Source of the DNA: Peribacillus sp. Bi96
GTDB lineage: Bacteria > Bacillota > Bacilli > Bacillales > DSM-1321
Reading direction: 5' to 3'
Length of the DNA stretch: 64,000 nt
Assembly (NCBI RefSeq): GCF_918698115.1
Contig: NZ_CAKKLV010000012.1
Span: 62,001 to 126,000, forward strand
Shown: positions 27,133-35,859 of the stretch, one piece after another
Position numbering within the stretch: the stretch's first letter is position 1
Layout of the letters: each line of letters starts with the position of its first letter
Translations under genes and position numbers: made by a program
The notes under the pieces: generated by a model
The model's input: the letters and a program-made list of their open reading frames with translations, nothing else
Database searches by the model: none
Told to the model about the DNA's origin: nothing

Positions 27133-27825
27133 TTACATCAGATTTGATATTCCCTTTTTACTTTTCAACCAAGAAGGTTCAATACTTCCTTCTTGGTCTC
27201 CTTGTTTTCGCTTTCTTCGATATTCTGCAATTTCTTCGAGTCGTTTTTGTTCATAAACTAACTTTTTCTCTGCCTTGGTAAACACCTCTTCTATTTTATC
27301 CAGTGAAACAACAACTACACCATCCTCATCTCCAATGATTAAATCACCGGGGTGAACAGTTACACCTCCACATGAGATAGTAGTATTACATTCCCCAGGT
27401 CCATCTTTAAATGGTCCACTAGGGGTGAATCCCTTTGCAAAAACTGGAAGTCCCAATTCACAAAGAGCCTCTTTATCACGAACTAATCCATCAATTACAA
27501 TACCATCAAGTCCAACTGCATTTGCAGCTCCAGCCATTAACTCTCCTAGATAGGCATTTGCTTTGTGGTCTTTACCATCTGCGACTAATACATAGCCTTC
27601 TCTTCCAGAATATATGGCTTGATGAAGAATTAAATTATCTCCTGCTCTCATATTAACAGTCATAGCTGTCGCCACCACTTTCATCCCAGATGCCACAGGC
27701 TTTATCTTATAATCCATTACACCATTACAATCCATCGCATCCGCTATAAGGGTCGTATTTAAAGCTTTGGCTCTCTCTATGATTTCTACAGGTAAAAGAG
27801 CAGGAATTGAGTTCAATTCATTCAT
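27133..27825 (-). CDS. RraA-family aldolase/decarboxylase
   Basis: The start at 27825 (MNELNSIPALLPVEII) follows GAGGAG. The 230-residue protein shows RraA-fold signatures: TTLIADAMDCNGVMD, GAANAVGLDGIVIDGLVRD (the family's G-x-D-G-x-R-D active site), and CGGVTVHPGDLIIGDEDGVVVV. Enzymes of this group act as 4-hydroxy-4-methyl-2-oxoglutarate aldolases or oxaloacetate decarboxylases with a divalent metal, producing pyruvate. It is the last gene of the CoA-transferase/lyase/carrier cluster, consistent with a pyruvate-yielding step or keto-acid clean-up. Confidence 0.85.
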   Translation of the reverse strand: MNELNSIPALLPVEIIERAKALNTTLIADAMDCNGVMDYKIKPVASGMKVVATAMTVNMRAGDNLILHQAIYSGREGYVLVADGKDHKANAYLGELMAGAANAVGLDGIVIDGLVRDKEALCELGLPVFAKGFTPSGPFKDGPGECNTTISCGGVTVHPGDLIIGDEDGVVVVSLDKIEEVFTKAEKKLVYEQKRLEEIAEYRRKRKQGDQEGSIEPSWLKSKKGISNLM

Positions 27826-27891
27826 ATGTTTACTCCTCATTTCTCCGTGAAAAATTGAAAGCTTCTTTCGATTCAGTAAACGAAAACATGG

Positions 27892-29193
27892 CTATATTGA
27901 TAATGCACCGAAAAGGAAAGCAGTTATAATCATTACCAAAGCTGTTCCGACGGCATATTTTAGTGAAAATTTTATATGCTCCCTAAACTCTACACCGACA
28001 AGTCCAAGCAATACGTATACCGACCCAACCAATGGACTTAATAAATGTAGTGGCTGGCCTAATAGTGATGCTTGTGCAATTTCAAGTTTATCGATTCCAA
28101 ATCCCGAAGCAGTCTCAGCAATAATTGGAATGATACCAAAATAATAAGGGTCATTTGCCATTACAAACGTAAATGGCATACTGGTCAATCCTACAATTGC
28201 AGGCAATTGTGGACCAAGAAAGTCCGGTATAATATGCACTAAAGAAGAAGCCATGGCATCAACCATTTCCGTTCCCTCCAAGATACCTGCGAAAATACCG
28301 GCAGCAAAGATCAAGGAAGTAACAGTTAGAATATTTCCAGCATGCGCTTCAACTCTACTCTGTTGCTCTTTTAAATTCGGGTAGTTTACAACTATGACTA
28401 TGACAAAACCGATCATAAATAATGCAGGTAATGGCAAAACTGCTTTAACCAAGGCAAAAATCAATACTAGAGTAAGAATGATGTTGAACCAATACAATTT
28501 GGGTCTTTTTAATGATTGATCTGCTGCAATGTCCTCCATTGATACGGCTATTTCTCCTTCTGTTTCTGTATAATGACCAAAAACACCTAATCTTTTGCGT
28601 TCTCTTAAACCAAAAAACACGCCTAGTCCAATGACATATAATGCCCCCGCAATGATGGATGGGATAATTGGCCCCAAGAGTTCCATAGCGTCATAACCAA
28701 ATATCGACATTACCCTAGCCGTCGGTCCCCCCCAAGGAAGTACATTCATAATGCCCATCGACATGGCAGGAAGACAAGCCAGTATTAACTTATTCATTCC
28801 TAACCTCTCGTATAATGGCAATAGTGCTGTAACGACAATTAGGTACGTGATCGTTCCATCCCCGTCTAACCCTACCAATAAAGACAATACTGCAGTAGTA
28901 ACGGAGATCTTTAACGGATCGCCTTTTGATATTTTCACCATTCTGGTCACCAAAGGATCAAACATCCCTGCATCTATTAGTATCCCAAAATATAAAATGG
29001 CGAATATCACCATTATTGCGGTTGGTGTAATTGTTTCAATCCCCTTCATCATCATAGGTCCTAAATCAGTGAATCCACCTATTAAGGCAAAAATGACCGG
29101 AATGATGATCAGGGCATTGAGAGCGCTTAATCGCTTACTCATAATTAAATACATAAAAACAACAATCATCATGAATCCTAAAATCGATAACAT
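27892..29193 (-). CDS. CitMHS-family organic acid transporter
   Basis: The 433-residue protein has 11-12 predicted membrane segments and CitMHS features: LSALNALIIIPVIFALIGG, IMVIFAILYFGILIDAGMFDPL and LVGLDGDGTITYLIV, then MNVLPWGGPTARV and FVMANDPYYFGIIPI. Members import citrate or related acids with H+ or as a metal complex. Its place between the lyase and the RraA-type gene indicates that it imports the substrate of this cluster. AAGGGGGG precedes the ATG at 29193. Confidence 0.88.
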   Translation of the reverse strand: MLSILGFMMIVVFMYLIMSKRLSALNALIIIPVIFALIGGFTDLGPMMMKGIETITPTAIMVIFAILYFGILIDAGMFDPLVTRMVKISKGDPLKISVTTAVLSLLVGLDGDGTITYLIVVTALLPLYERLGMNKLILACLPAMSMGIMNVLPWGGPTARVMSIFGYDAMELLGPIIPSIIAGALYVIGLGVFFGLRERKRLGVFGHYTETEGEIAVSMEDIAADQSLKRPKLYWFNIILTLVLIFALVKAVLPLPALFMIGFVIVIVVNYPNLKEQQSRVEAHAGNILTVTSLIFAAGIFAGILEGTEMVDAMASSLVHIIPDFLGPQLPAIVGLTSMPFTFVMANDPYYFGIIPIIAETASGFGIDKLEIAQASLLGQPLHLLSPLVGSVYVLLGLVGVEFREHIKFSLKYAVGTALVMIITAFLFGALSI

Positions 29194-29320
29194 ATATACC
29201 CCCCTTAATTTGTATCCGTTTTCATTTCGAATTTACAATAGAGTGATTGGAGTGAATCAGGCTAACACCAAATTACACTCATGTTTCTTTAAAGGGATTC
29301 AGTTGAATCCCCATTTGTAT

Positions 29321-30274
29321 TCATCCAAGCTTTTTTTGACTTTTGGGTTTTGTATGTAGCCTGCTGTTCGGGCCCGCCTTTAGAATAAAGCTTCCACCAT
29401 CATGCCCAATTGTATGTTTGATATCTCTAGCGATTTCGAGTAATGAATCAAGATTGATGCCTGTTCGAATTCCCATTTCATGTAAGCCATGTACGAGATC
29501 TTCTGTGGGTAAATTCCCTGCAGCGTTAGGGGCATAAGGGCAGCCCCCCAGTCCCGTGGTAGAGCTATCGAAATCCGTAACCCCTTGTTGCAATGCTGCG
29601 ACTGCATTAGCGAATGCCATCCCTCTTGTATTGTGTAAATGTAAGGTGAACTTGAAACTAGGGAATAATTTTTTAATAATCCTTAACATTTCAGATACTT
29701 GTTTAGGATTTCCCATTCCAACGGTATCCGCCAATGAAACTTCGTTAACCCCCATATCTTGATATCTTTCAAGAATCGATACGATTTTTTCCAAAGGTAC
29801 CTCTCCTTCATATGGACAACCAAATGCTACCGCAATGGAACCTCCCACTTCCACACCATATTTTCCGGCAAGTTCTACAATCGGCAGGTGCTCCATTTGT
29901 GCTTCTCTAACTAAACAGTTGGAATTGGATAAGCTATGTGAATCAGTAGCCGATAGTAAGATCTTGATTTTTTTCATTCCTGCATTAATGGCCCGTTCTG
30001 CCCCGCGCAAGTTGGGAACCAGTGCACGGAACTTTATTCCATCTAAGTCCTGAACCTGCTTTACCACCTCTTCCGCATCTTTTAATTGAGGTATTGCTCG
30101 AGGATGCACGAAGGATGTAACTTCGATGCGTTTGATTCCTGTACTTGTCAGACCACGGATAATGCGAATCTTTTCTTGTGTAGGTATCCATTTATCTTCC
30201 ATTTGAAAACCATCTCGCGGGAGTACTTCCCAAATATTCACTTTGTCGGGTAAAATCATTTTTTCATTTTCCAT
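29321..30274 (-). CDS. HMG-CoA lyase-family enzyme
   Basis: The 317-residue TIM-barrel protein has VLPRDGFQ (metal/substrate Arg-Asp), IEVTSFVHPRAIPQL, LADTVGMGNPKQV, LHLHNTRGMAFAN with metal His ligands, and the signature GLGGCPYAPNAAGNLPTEDL containing the catalytic Cys. HMG-CoA lyases split 3-hydroxy-3-methylglutaryl-CoA to acetoacetate and acetyl-CoA; relatives split citramalyl-CoA. It begins two bases after the CoA-transferase stop, so the pair is tightly coupled: activate with CoA, then cleave. The leucine-degradation partners usual for YngG are absent here. Confidence 0.9.
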   Translation of the reverse strand: MENEKMILPDKVNIWEVLPRDGFQMEDKWIPTQEKIRIIRGLTSTGIKRIEVTSFVHPRAIPQLKDAEEVVKQVQDLDGIKFRALVPNLRGAERAINAGMKKIKILLSATDSHSLSNSNCLVREAQMEHLPIVELAGKYGVEVGGSIAVAFGCPYEGEVPLEKIVSILERYQDMGVNEVSLADTVGMGNPKQVSEMLRIIKKLFPSFKFTLHLHNTRGMAFANAVAALQQGVTDFDSSTTGLGGCPYAPNAAGNLPTEDLVHGLHEMGIRTGINLDSLLEIARDIKHTIGHDGGSFILKAGPNSRLHTKPKSQKKLG

Positions 30275-30275
30275 G

Positions 30276-31484
30276 TTAGATGACCCCCTTTTCCTTTAAA
30301 TTCATTAATTCCTCTTCCGATAATCCAAGCTCTTTACAATACACTTGTTTGTTATGCTCTCCAAGCTCTGGTGCACGATGACGGATGCGCCCCGGGGTTT
30401 CTGAAAACTTAGGTACAATGCCAGGAACTTTAACTTTGCCTAATCGAGGATGATCCACTTCCAAAATATTTTCCCTCGCTTGATAATGAGGATCTTCGAA
30501 GATATCTTTTATGCTTAATATAGGAGAAATGGGAACACCAAACTCATCCATTGTCTTCAAAAGTTCTTGTTTATTTAGAGATTTCATAAAAGTCATAACA
30601 AGTTCTTGAAGGATGTCATTGTTATTCATTCGTGCTTGGTTTGTTAAATAATCAGGATTTCCTATCAAATCCGGCCGATCCATAGCTACAGCCAAACGTT
30701 CCCATGTTTTTTGTGTACTGCATACCATGACAACCCAATGTCCGTCTTTTGTTTGGTAAGTACCCGAAGGGCTTGAATGACCGTGAAGCATAGGTGCTCT
30801 CTCTCGTACTTTTCCGAGCTGATCATGTTCAGCAATTAAGAAATCCATCATCCTGAACATCCCTTCGTATAGTCCCATCTCAACGATTTGACCTTTTTCT
30901 GTACTGGAAGTTTCACGATGTAGGAGAGCGCTTACAGTTCCAAAAGCAATATATATGCCAGATATATAATCGAGTAATGAAAATGAAGGGCTTACTGGGT
31001 GGCGGTCCTCAAATCCCTGTAGGTATGTATATCCCGAAAATGCAGTACTAGGCGTTCCGAATCCTGCCTTTTCTGCATATGGCCCTGTCTGTCCATAACC
31101 AGATTGTCTAGTCATAATGAGACGGGGGTTCACTTCCCTCAGCACATCATATCCTAGTCCCCATTTTTCCATGGTTCCAGGCCTGAAATTTTCTATTAGG
31201 ACATCGGCGGTGCTAATCATTTTTTTAAATAACTCTTTACCCTCAATAGTGCGAATGTCCAAAGTTACAGACTGTTTATTACGTGCAAGACCTGGCCACC
31301 TTAATGGTTCAGAACCATTCCACGGTCCAAGGCCTCTCAACGGATCACCTTTATCCGGGAGTTCCACTTTTATTACTTCAGCTCCTAAGTCCGCCAATAA
31401 GGTAGCTGCAAACGGAGCGGCAATCACAGTAGATGCATCGATAACACGAATTCCAGTCAAAGGGCCATTTGTTGGATTATCCAT
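30276..31484 (-). CDS. CaiB/BaiF family III CoA-transferase
   Basis: The 402-residue protein has the family III features: GIRVIDASTVIAAPFAATLLADLGAEVIKVE at the N-terminus, NFRPGTMEKWGLGYD, SGYGQTGPYA and LLDYISGIYIAFGTVSALL with the catalytic Asp. It also has GTYQTKDGHWVVM and the C-terminal RAPELGEHN. Such enzymes move CoA between carboxylic acids through an aspartyl-CoA intermediate. It is first in the operon, with a strong AAGGAGGAAG site. It probably activates the acid imported by the CitMHS carrier, using acetyl- or succinyl-CoA as donor (inference). Confidence 0.9.
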   Translation of the reverse strand: MDNPTNGPLTGIRVIDASTVIAAPFAATLLADLGAEVIKVELPDKGDPLRGLGPWNGSEPLRWPGLARNKQSVTLDIRTIEGKELFKKMISTADVLIENFRPGTMEKWGLGYDVLREVNPRLIMTRQSGYGQTGPYAEKAGFGTPSTAFSGYTYLQGFEDRHPVSPSFSLLDYISGIYIAFGTVSALLHRETSSTEKGQIVEMGLYEGMFRMMDFLIAEHDQLGKVRERAPMLHGHSSPSGTYQTKDGHWVVMVCSTQKTWERLAVAMDRPDLIGNPDYLTNQARMNNNDILQELVMTFMKSLNKQELLKTMDEFGVPISPILSIKDIFEDPHYQARENILEVDHPRLGKVKVPGIVPKFSETPGRIRHRAPELGEHNKQVYCKELGLSEEELMNLKEKGVI

Positions 31485-31564
31485 AAAAATACTTCCTCCT
31501 TGATGTTATGAGTCTGGTAATTTTGCTAAATAAGATAGGAATGAGAAATAGAAATCTTTTGATG

Positions 31565-31601
31565 TTTCATCTAGTGGAACTTATCATTCCGTTAGATGGA
31601 A
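31565..31601. promoter_or_regulatory. Candidate IclR operator upstream of the CoA-transferase operon
   Basis: TTTCATCTA (31565-31573) and TAGATGGAA (31593-31601) form an imperfect dyad. The spacer contains GGAA-N7-TTCC, reminiscent of IclR-type half-sites. The block lies about 80 bp upstream of the operon start and downstream of the iclR-like gene's terminator. Confidence 0.45.
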
Positions 31602-31684
31602 CTTCATGAATGAATTATAGCAAAACACTTTTTATCTGTCACGATAAAAATTAAAAAATTCTGTTTTTTCTAAAACCAAAATAA

Positions 31685-31714
31685 AAAACAGCGCCCAGTA
31701 AAAGGCGCTGTTTT
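31685..31714 (-). terminator. Terminator after the IclR regulator gene
   Basis: A perfect 11-bp stem (AAAACAGCGCC at 31685-31695 with 31704-31714) has an 8-nt loop and a T-rich minus-strand tail. Confidence 0.85.
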
Positions 31715-31735
31715 TAAACTTGTCCACAATATTAG

Positions 31736-32500
31736 CTATTCTTTTGGGGCATTAAAGCATTCCGAAATCTTTATGGCATTTATCTTCACTTCATTTTTTA
31801 TTGCATCCATCGCTATTTGCGTAAATCGTGTACTTGGACCCGATACGCATAAACAAAAATTCACTTCTTGATCGAGCCCAAAAATAGGTGATGCAAGTGA
31901 ATTAACTCCAGCCCCTCTTTCGTCTAAACTCATTGCAATGGATTCTTTTTGAATGATTGTCAATTCGTTTGAAAGATTATTGCGTATTGTTTCGGAATCT
32001 AAAGTTTTTAGAACAGATTCAACAAACGCCGAAGACTGAAAAGCTAATAAGGCCTTCCCACCAGAACCTTTCTCCAATGGAAGTGTCTCTCCGATACTTA
32101 CAACATGGCGGATTGATTGATTGCTCCCGTATCGTGCAATACACCTTCGTTTCTTATTCTCCAGCATATATAAACTTACTGATTCTCCAATTTCATTTCT
32201 TAGTTTCTTCATGAATGGTTTTGCAAGTTCCGTTATTTCGAATGAAATCGTACTTTCCGCAATACGACCAAACTGATACATTTTATAGCCAAACTGATAT
32301 TTTGAGTTAGAGAATTTTTTTTGCAGTAGACCATTTTGTACTAATGTATCTAACAGCCTGGAAGTTGTTGATTTGGCCAAACTAATTTTATTTGAGATTT
32401 CCGTTAAGGATAATTCAGGCTCTTCTAAAGTAAAGCAGTTCAATATATTAATTGACCGTTGAACAGTCCTTGATCCTTTTAAGCCTTCACTTTCATCCAT
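31736..32500 (-). CDS. IclR-family transcriptional regulator
   Basis: The 254-residue protein has an N-terminal winged helix (SINILNCFTLEEPELSLTEI, then LAKSTTSRLLDTLVQNGLL) and the IclR effector domain (about 80-245). The effector domain contains VSIGETLPLEKGSGGKALLAF, ERGAGVNSLASPIFG and a C-terminal VNFCLCVSGPSTRF. It lies just upstream of, and on the same strand as, the CoA-transferase operon but ends in its own terminator. IclR proteins commonly repress or activate organic-acid catabolic operons in response to the substrate, so it is the likely controller. Confidence 0.9.
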   Translation of the reverse strand: MDESEGLKGSRTVQRSINILNCFTLEEPELSLTEISNKISLAKSTTSRLLDTLVQNGLLQKKFSNSKYQFGYKMYQFGRIAESTISFEITELAKPFMKKLRNEIGESVSLYMLENKKRRCIARYGSNQSIRHVVSIGETLPLEKGSGGKALLAFQSSAFVESVLKTLDSETIRNNLSNELTIIQKESIAMSLDERGAGVNSLASPIFGLDQEVNFCLCVSGPSTRFTQIAMDAIKNEVKINAIKISECFNAPKE

Positions 32501-32635
32501 TGTAAAAGCCCCCCTTTACAATTATTTACCGACTGATTCCTTGCTCTCTAAATGTTGTTTTCATTTTGCAATTTCATATGCCTTATGTATTACCAATCAA
32601 TTATAACCCCTAAAAAAGAGCATTTCATAATACGC

Positions 32636-33700
32636 TCAACTCCGAAACCAATTCGCTCCCTCATCCATATGCACAAAAGGAATATCCGTATCAATTACAC
32701 CTCTGATTCGATCTAATTCAATATCTTCCCCTTCGAGCCATTTCGCAAAATCAATTGATGTGGGTTCCTGATTCCCCCCCAAAGCAATCCAAGCTTTCAT
32801 CTCCTTAGGTAAATAAGCGGAGGTATGAATCGTTCCAGCCCAGCTGCTATATAAATCCGAAAAGACACCTTGGTTGGTGTCATTAAACAATCTATAAGCA
32901 TCGTAGGCAGATGAAAGTTTCCCTTCATGTTCTTGTATGATTTCCAATCTGCGTTTCGAATCTATAAGATGATTACGATTTTCATTTTTCATGATTTCAA
33001 AGTGATTGGTACATGCATTGGCCCTACGCACCTCTACATTTCTCGGAGAGGTTTCCACAATATATGTTCCGCCACTTTTATCATAAACGACGTACGTGAA
33101 TGAATGACGATGTGGGATTTCCTTCAACATCGAAACCGCTTCCTCCACGTTCGCACAAGATTCAACAATCAGTCTGCCAATCATGCAGCAAATGAATCCA
33201 TCTCCCGGGTTCTTTCGATTCATGAAGTTATATCCGATCACTAACCCTTTTTCATTCATGCCATCCATCCGTCCAGTCCCTCGCTGACTAGGTCCAATGC
33301 TTGAATACCCTTGATCAGTTGGCTGGAATAAGACATAGCGCCCTTCGTATGTCTTTGGATGGTAATCATAATTGCGAATGAGATAATCATCCCCTGTCAT
33401 GATGGAGCATCCAGACCGAACATAATCCAATCGGTACCCTCCAAACTCTTGCAGCACGCGTTCAATTGGCCATTTCAATGCTTCTTGCAACCCCAGTAAT
33501 TCTTCCCATACTCCAGGGGCGAATTGTGTAATCGCTTTCTTGACCTCTTCTTCTTCAATCGTAAACCGTGGCTGTCTAATCTTCCACTGATCTTCACGAT
33601 TTTTTACGGTTAGTGAATCTTTTAATGCCTCACCTTGCATGTACCCGAACTCATAATGTGTACCCCGAAATTGTATGATATCACTATATACTTGCTTCAC
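32636..33700 (-). CDS. C45-family autoproteolytic acyltransferase/amidohydrolase
   Basis: The 354-residue protein starts with GTG (33700) after GAGGG. It has the Ntn-hydrolase layout of the C45 (acyl-CoA:6-aminopenicillanate acyltransferase-like) family: an N-terminal helical pro-segment, then GCSIMTGDDYLIRNYDYHP, whose Cys would become the N-terminal nucleophile after self-cleavage, and GRMDGMNEKGLVIGYNFM. Members act on amide bonds of acylated amino acids, beta-lactams or signalling molecules. It is divergent from a transporter gene, suggesting import of an N-acylated compound and cytoplasmic hydrolysis. Confidence 0.83.
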   Translation of the reverse strand: MKQVYSDIIQFRGTHYEFGYMQGEALKDSLTVKNREDQWKIRQPRFTIEEEEVKKAITQFAPGVWEELLGLQEALKWPIERVLQEFGGYRLDYVRSGCSIMTGDDYLIRNYDYHPKTYEGRYVLFQPTDQGYSSIGPSQRGTGRMDGMNEKGLVIGYNFMNRKNPGDGFICCMIGRLIVESCANVEEAVSMLKEIPHRHSFTYVVYDKSGGTYIVETSPRNVEVRRANACTNHFEIMKNENRNHLIDSKRRLEIIQEHEGKLSSAYDAYRLFNDTNQGVFSDLYSSWAGTIHTSAYLPKEMKAWIALGGNQEPTSIDFAKWLEGEDIELDRIRGVIDTDIPFVHMDEGANWFRS

Positions 33701-33755
33701 AACTTATCCCTCATTTACAGTAGTGGCTGTTCAATTAAGGATACTTGAAGTGCAG

Positions 33756-33784
33756 TTGAAAATAAAGAAGATAAGCATTAAATT
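33756..33784 (+). promoter_or_regulatory. Sigma-A-type promoter of the transporter gene
   Basis: TTGAAA (33756-33761) and TAAATT (33779-33784) are separated by 17 bp. A transcript starting near 33,791 would carry a leader containing the hairpin at 33,810-33,848. Confidence 0.5.
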
Positions 33785-33809
33785 TATGAAACAACTCACC
33801 ACCCCGTAC

Positions 33810-33848
33810 CCCCCTCATAATCTGTAACTAGGCATATTTATGAGGGGG
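33810..33848 (+). promoter_or_regulatory. Perfect hairpin enclosing the ribosome binding site
   Basis: CCCCCTCATAA (33810-33820) is exactly complementary to TTATGAGGGGG (33838-33848). The right arm is the GAGGGGG ribosome binding site of the gene starting at 33,856. In RNA the stem would hide that site, implying regulated or low translation unless the stem is opened. Confidence 0.6.
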
Positions 33849-33855
33849 ACGGATT

Positions 33856-35247
33856 ATGGAGATGGAATTAACGGCACTCCATTGGATTTATGTTGTATTT
33901 ATTGTATTGATAATCGGGTTTATGGTAAAACGCCGTGATACGACCATCATTTGCATAATTGGCATTTTCCTTTTGGCTTTAGTTGCTACTGGCAGTTTTG
34001 CCTCATCCATAAGCGGGATATTCAACAGTTTCATCTTCGCCATCACGGAATTAATGTCCACGATATTAATCATTTCAATCATAGTCGCCATGAGCACGGT
34101 TTTAACGAAGTCTGGTATTAACGATGTCATGATCGCACCATTTGCCAAATTCATTAAAAATCCTACACTTGCCTTTTGGATAATCGGGATTGTCATGATG
34201 ATCATATCCTGGTTTTTCTGGCCATCACCAGCGGTTGCCTTACTTGGGGCGGTTCTGCTCCCGTTTGCATTACGGGCTGGTTTACCTGCGTTAGGCGTGG
34301 CGATGGCAATGAACCTTTTTGGCCACGGAATAGCATTATCAGGGGATTTCATCATTCAAGCTGCCCCTAAACTCACGGCAGATGCAGCTTCGATACCAGT
34401 CGGTGATGTCATTGCTGCGAGCATTCCCCTTGTCATTGTAATGGGGGTCGTCACCACCACCTCTGCCTTTATCCTTTTAAAGCGGGATATGAAACTTGGA
34501 AGAATCAAGGCTGCTGATTACGTTGGAATCAGCCAAGATCAAACAATCAGGGAAGATCTGCTCACACTGGCACAAAAGAAGTTTTTTGCAGTCTTCATTC
34601 CGATCGCATTTCTATTGGATGTTGTGGCCTTGTCGATTTTGAAGTTGCAAGGCGGAGATGCAACGGCGTTGGTTGGCGGAACAGCCGTTTTCATCTTGCT
34701 CATTTTATCCCTCGTCGCACATAAACAACAGGGACTTGAAAAATCAACGGCCTATTTAATTCAGGGATTTCAATTTGGCTTCAAAGTATTCGGACCCGTC
34801 ATTCCAATCGCCGCATTCTTCTATTTAGGAGATTCTGGATTCACCCAAATCATCGGTGACTATTTACCAAAAACTTCCCTCGGCATTGTCAATGACCTTG
34901 GCGCCGCCTTGGCGGCCTCGGTTCCTTTGACGAAAGAAATTGCCTCTGTCACATTAACGGGCATCGGTGCCATCACTGGCCTTGATGGGTCGGGATTTTC
35001 AGGGATTTCTTTAGCAGGTTCGGTTGCCAAACTTTTTGGAACGGCAATCGGAAGCGGAACCGCTACCTTGACTGCACTTGGGCAAATAACTGCGATTTGG
35101 GTTGGCGGAGGTACCTTGATTCCATGGGCCCTCATCCCAGCCGCTGCCATATGTAATGTCAGCCCATTCGAACTTGCGCGCCGGAATCTGCTGCCGGTAA
35201 CCATTGGTTTGGCCGTCACTACAATCGTTGCAATGTTTCTTATTTAA
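33856..35247 (+). CDS. Polytopic membrane transporter of unknown substrate
   Basis: The 463-residue protein has about twelve hydrophobic segments with two internally similar halves. Re-entrant-loop-like stretches are visible in each half (WFFWPSPAVALLGAVLLPFA and GLDGSGFSGISLAGSVAKLF). This resembles ion-transporter-superfamily carriers (GntP/CitMHS/DctM-like), but I cannot assign a family with certainty. Divergent orientation from the C45 hydrolase gene suggests a shared substrate. Translation may be controlled by the hairpin at 33,810-33,848. Confidence 0.7.
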   Translation: MEMELTALHWIYVVFIVLIIGFMVKRRDTTIICIIGIFLLALVATGSFASSISGIFNSFIFAITELMSTILIISIIVAMSTVLTKSGINDVMIAPFAKFIKNPTLAFWIIGIVMMIISWFFWPSPAVALLGAVLLPFALRAGLPALGVAMAMNLFGHGIALSGDFIIQAAPKLTADAASIPVGDVIAASIPLVIVMGVVTTTSAFILLKRDMKLGRIKAADYVGISQDQTIREDLLTLAQKKFFAVFIPIAFLLDVVALSILKLQGGDATALVGGTAVFILLILSLVAHKQQGLEKSTAYLIQGFQFGFKVFGPVIPIAAFFYLGDSGFTQIIGDYLPKTSLGIVNDLGAALAASVPLTKEIASVTLTGIGAITGLDGSGFSGISLAGSVAKLFGTAIGSGTATLTALGQITAIWVGGGTLIPWALIPAAAICNVSPFELARRNLLPVTIGLAVTTIVAMFLI

Positions 35248-35432
35248 TAATTCTAAACGGTATTGTGCTTGGACTTTAAAGTTACGAAAACGACACCTGT
35301 ACAATGTGTAAAACAATACCTACTCTCATTTTTAAAAGGACTGAGAAGTAATATTATCCCCTTAAGATAGATAGTGTAAAAAAACACAAACAGTCGTGGA
35401 CGATACACTACTACCTGAAGGGGATTTTATTA

Positions 35433-35468
35433 TGGCTAATAACTATTTTGGCGGTTGGCATTATTAAG
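35433..35468 (+). other. Possible 11-codon ORF MANNYFGGWHY
   Basis: An ATG at 35433 preceded by GAAGGGGATT opens a frame of eleven codons (MANNYFGGWHY) ending in TAA. It may be a genuine tiny peptide or the start of a gene truncated when the LacI remnant behind it decayed. No similarity is recognised. The rest of 35,248-35,432 shows no feature I can support. Confidence 0.25.
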
Positions 35469-35711
35469 GCATTGCACGAACATGGAAAAGGAGTTCCCAA
35501 AGACTATTCTGTCGTTGGATTTGATGACCTTGTGATTAGTCGTTATTAATGACCAGGTTTAACGACAATACGGCAAGATGTATTTAATAAGGGGACCATT
35601 TCAGCTCAAACAATCATTGATATGATTGAACTAGAAACAACAGATCCAGTAAACACGAACCTTCCAATTGAGATAATAGTGAGAGGATCTACAAGATTTA
35701 TATATATGTGA
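35445..35711 (+). pseudogene. C-terminal remnant of a LacI/PurR-family regulator
   Basis: The frame reads ILAVGIIKALHEHGKGVPKD, then YSVVGFDDLVISRY, two stops (TAA TGA at 35547-35552), then PGLTTIRQDVFNKGTISAQ and an ending IEIIVRGSTRF. These are hallmark C-terminal motifs of LacI-family regulators (AVGIIKAL, VVGFDD, LTTIRQ, VRGST). The DNA-binding domain and most of the effector domain are missing and the reading frame is interrupted, so this is a fossil. Confidence 0.75.
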
Positions 35712-35746
35712 TCCGCACCGCCGCAAATCTAGCTCCAATAGAAAAA

Positions 35747-35764
35747 GGGCTGCCGCAGCAACCC
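35747..35764 (-). terminator. Terminator after the amino-acid permease gene
   Basis: On the minus strand GGGTTGC-TGCG-GCAGCCC forms a 7-bp stem with one wobble pair and a tetraloop, followed by TTTTT. Confidence 0.8.
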
Positions 35765-35859
35765 TCGTTTTGAAGTAAAGCACCCTACTATTTCCTTAAA
35801 GATTAGTAATCTACAATAAACAACTGTCTCACTTAGAAGAATTCAAAGCAAGTTATAGA

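Noticed and set aside
34860-35316. Two minus-strand ORFs of 119 and 101 codons
   Set aside because: Both lie opposite the transporter gene; they are antisense shadows without start signals.
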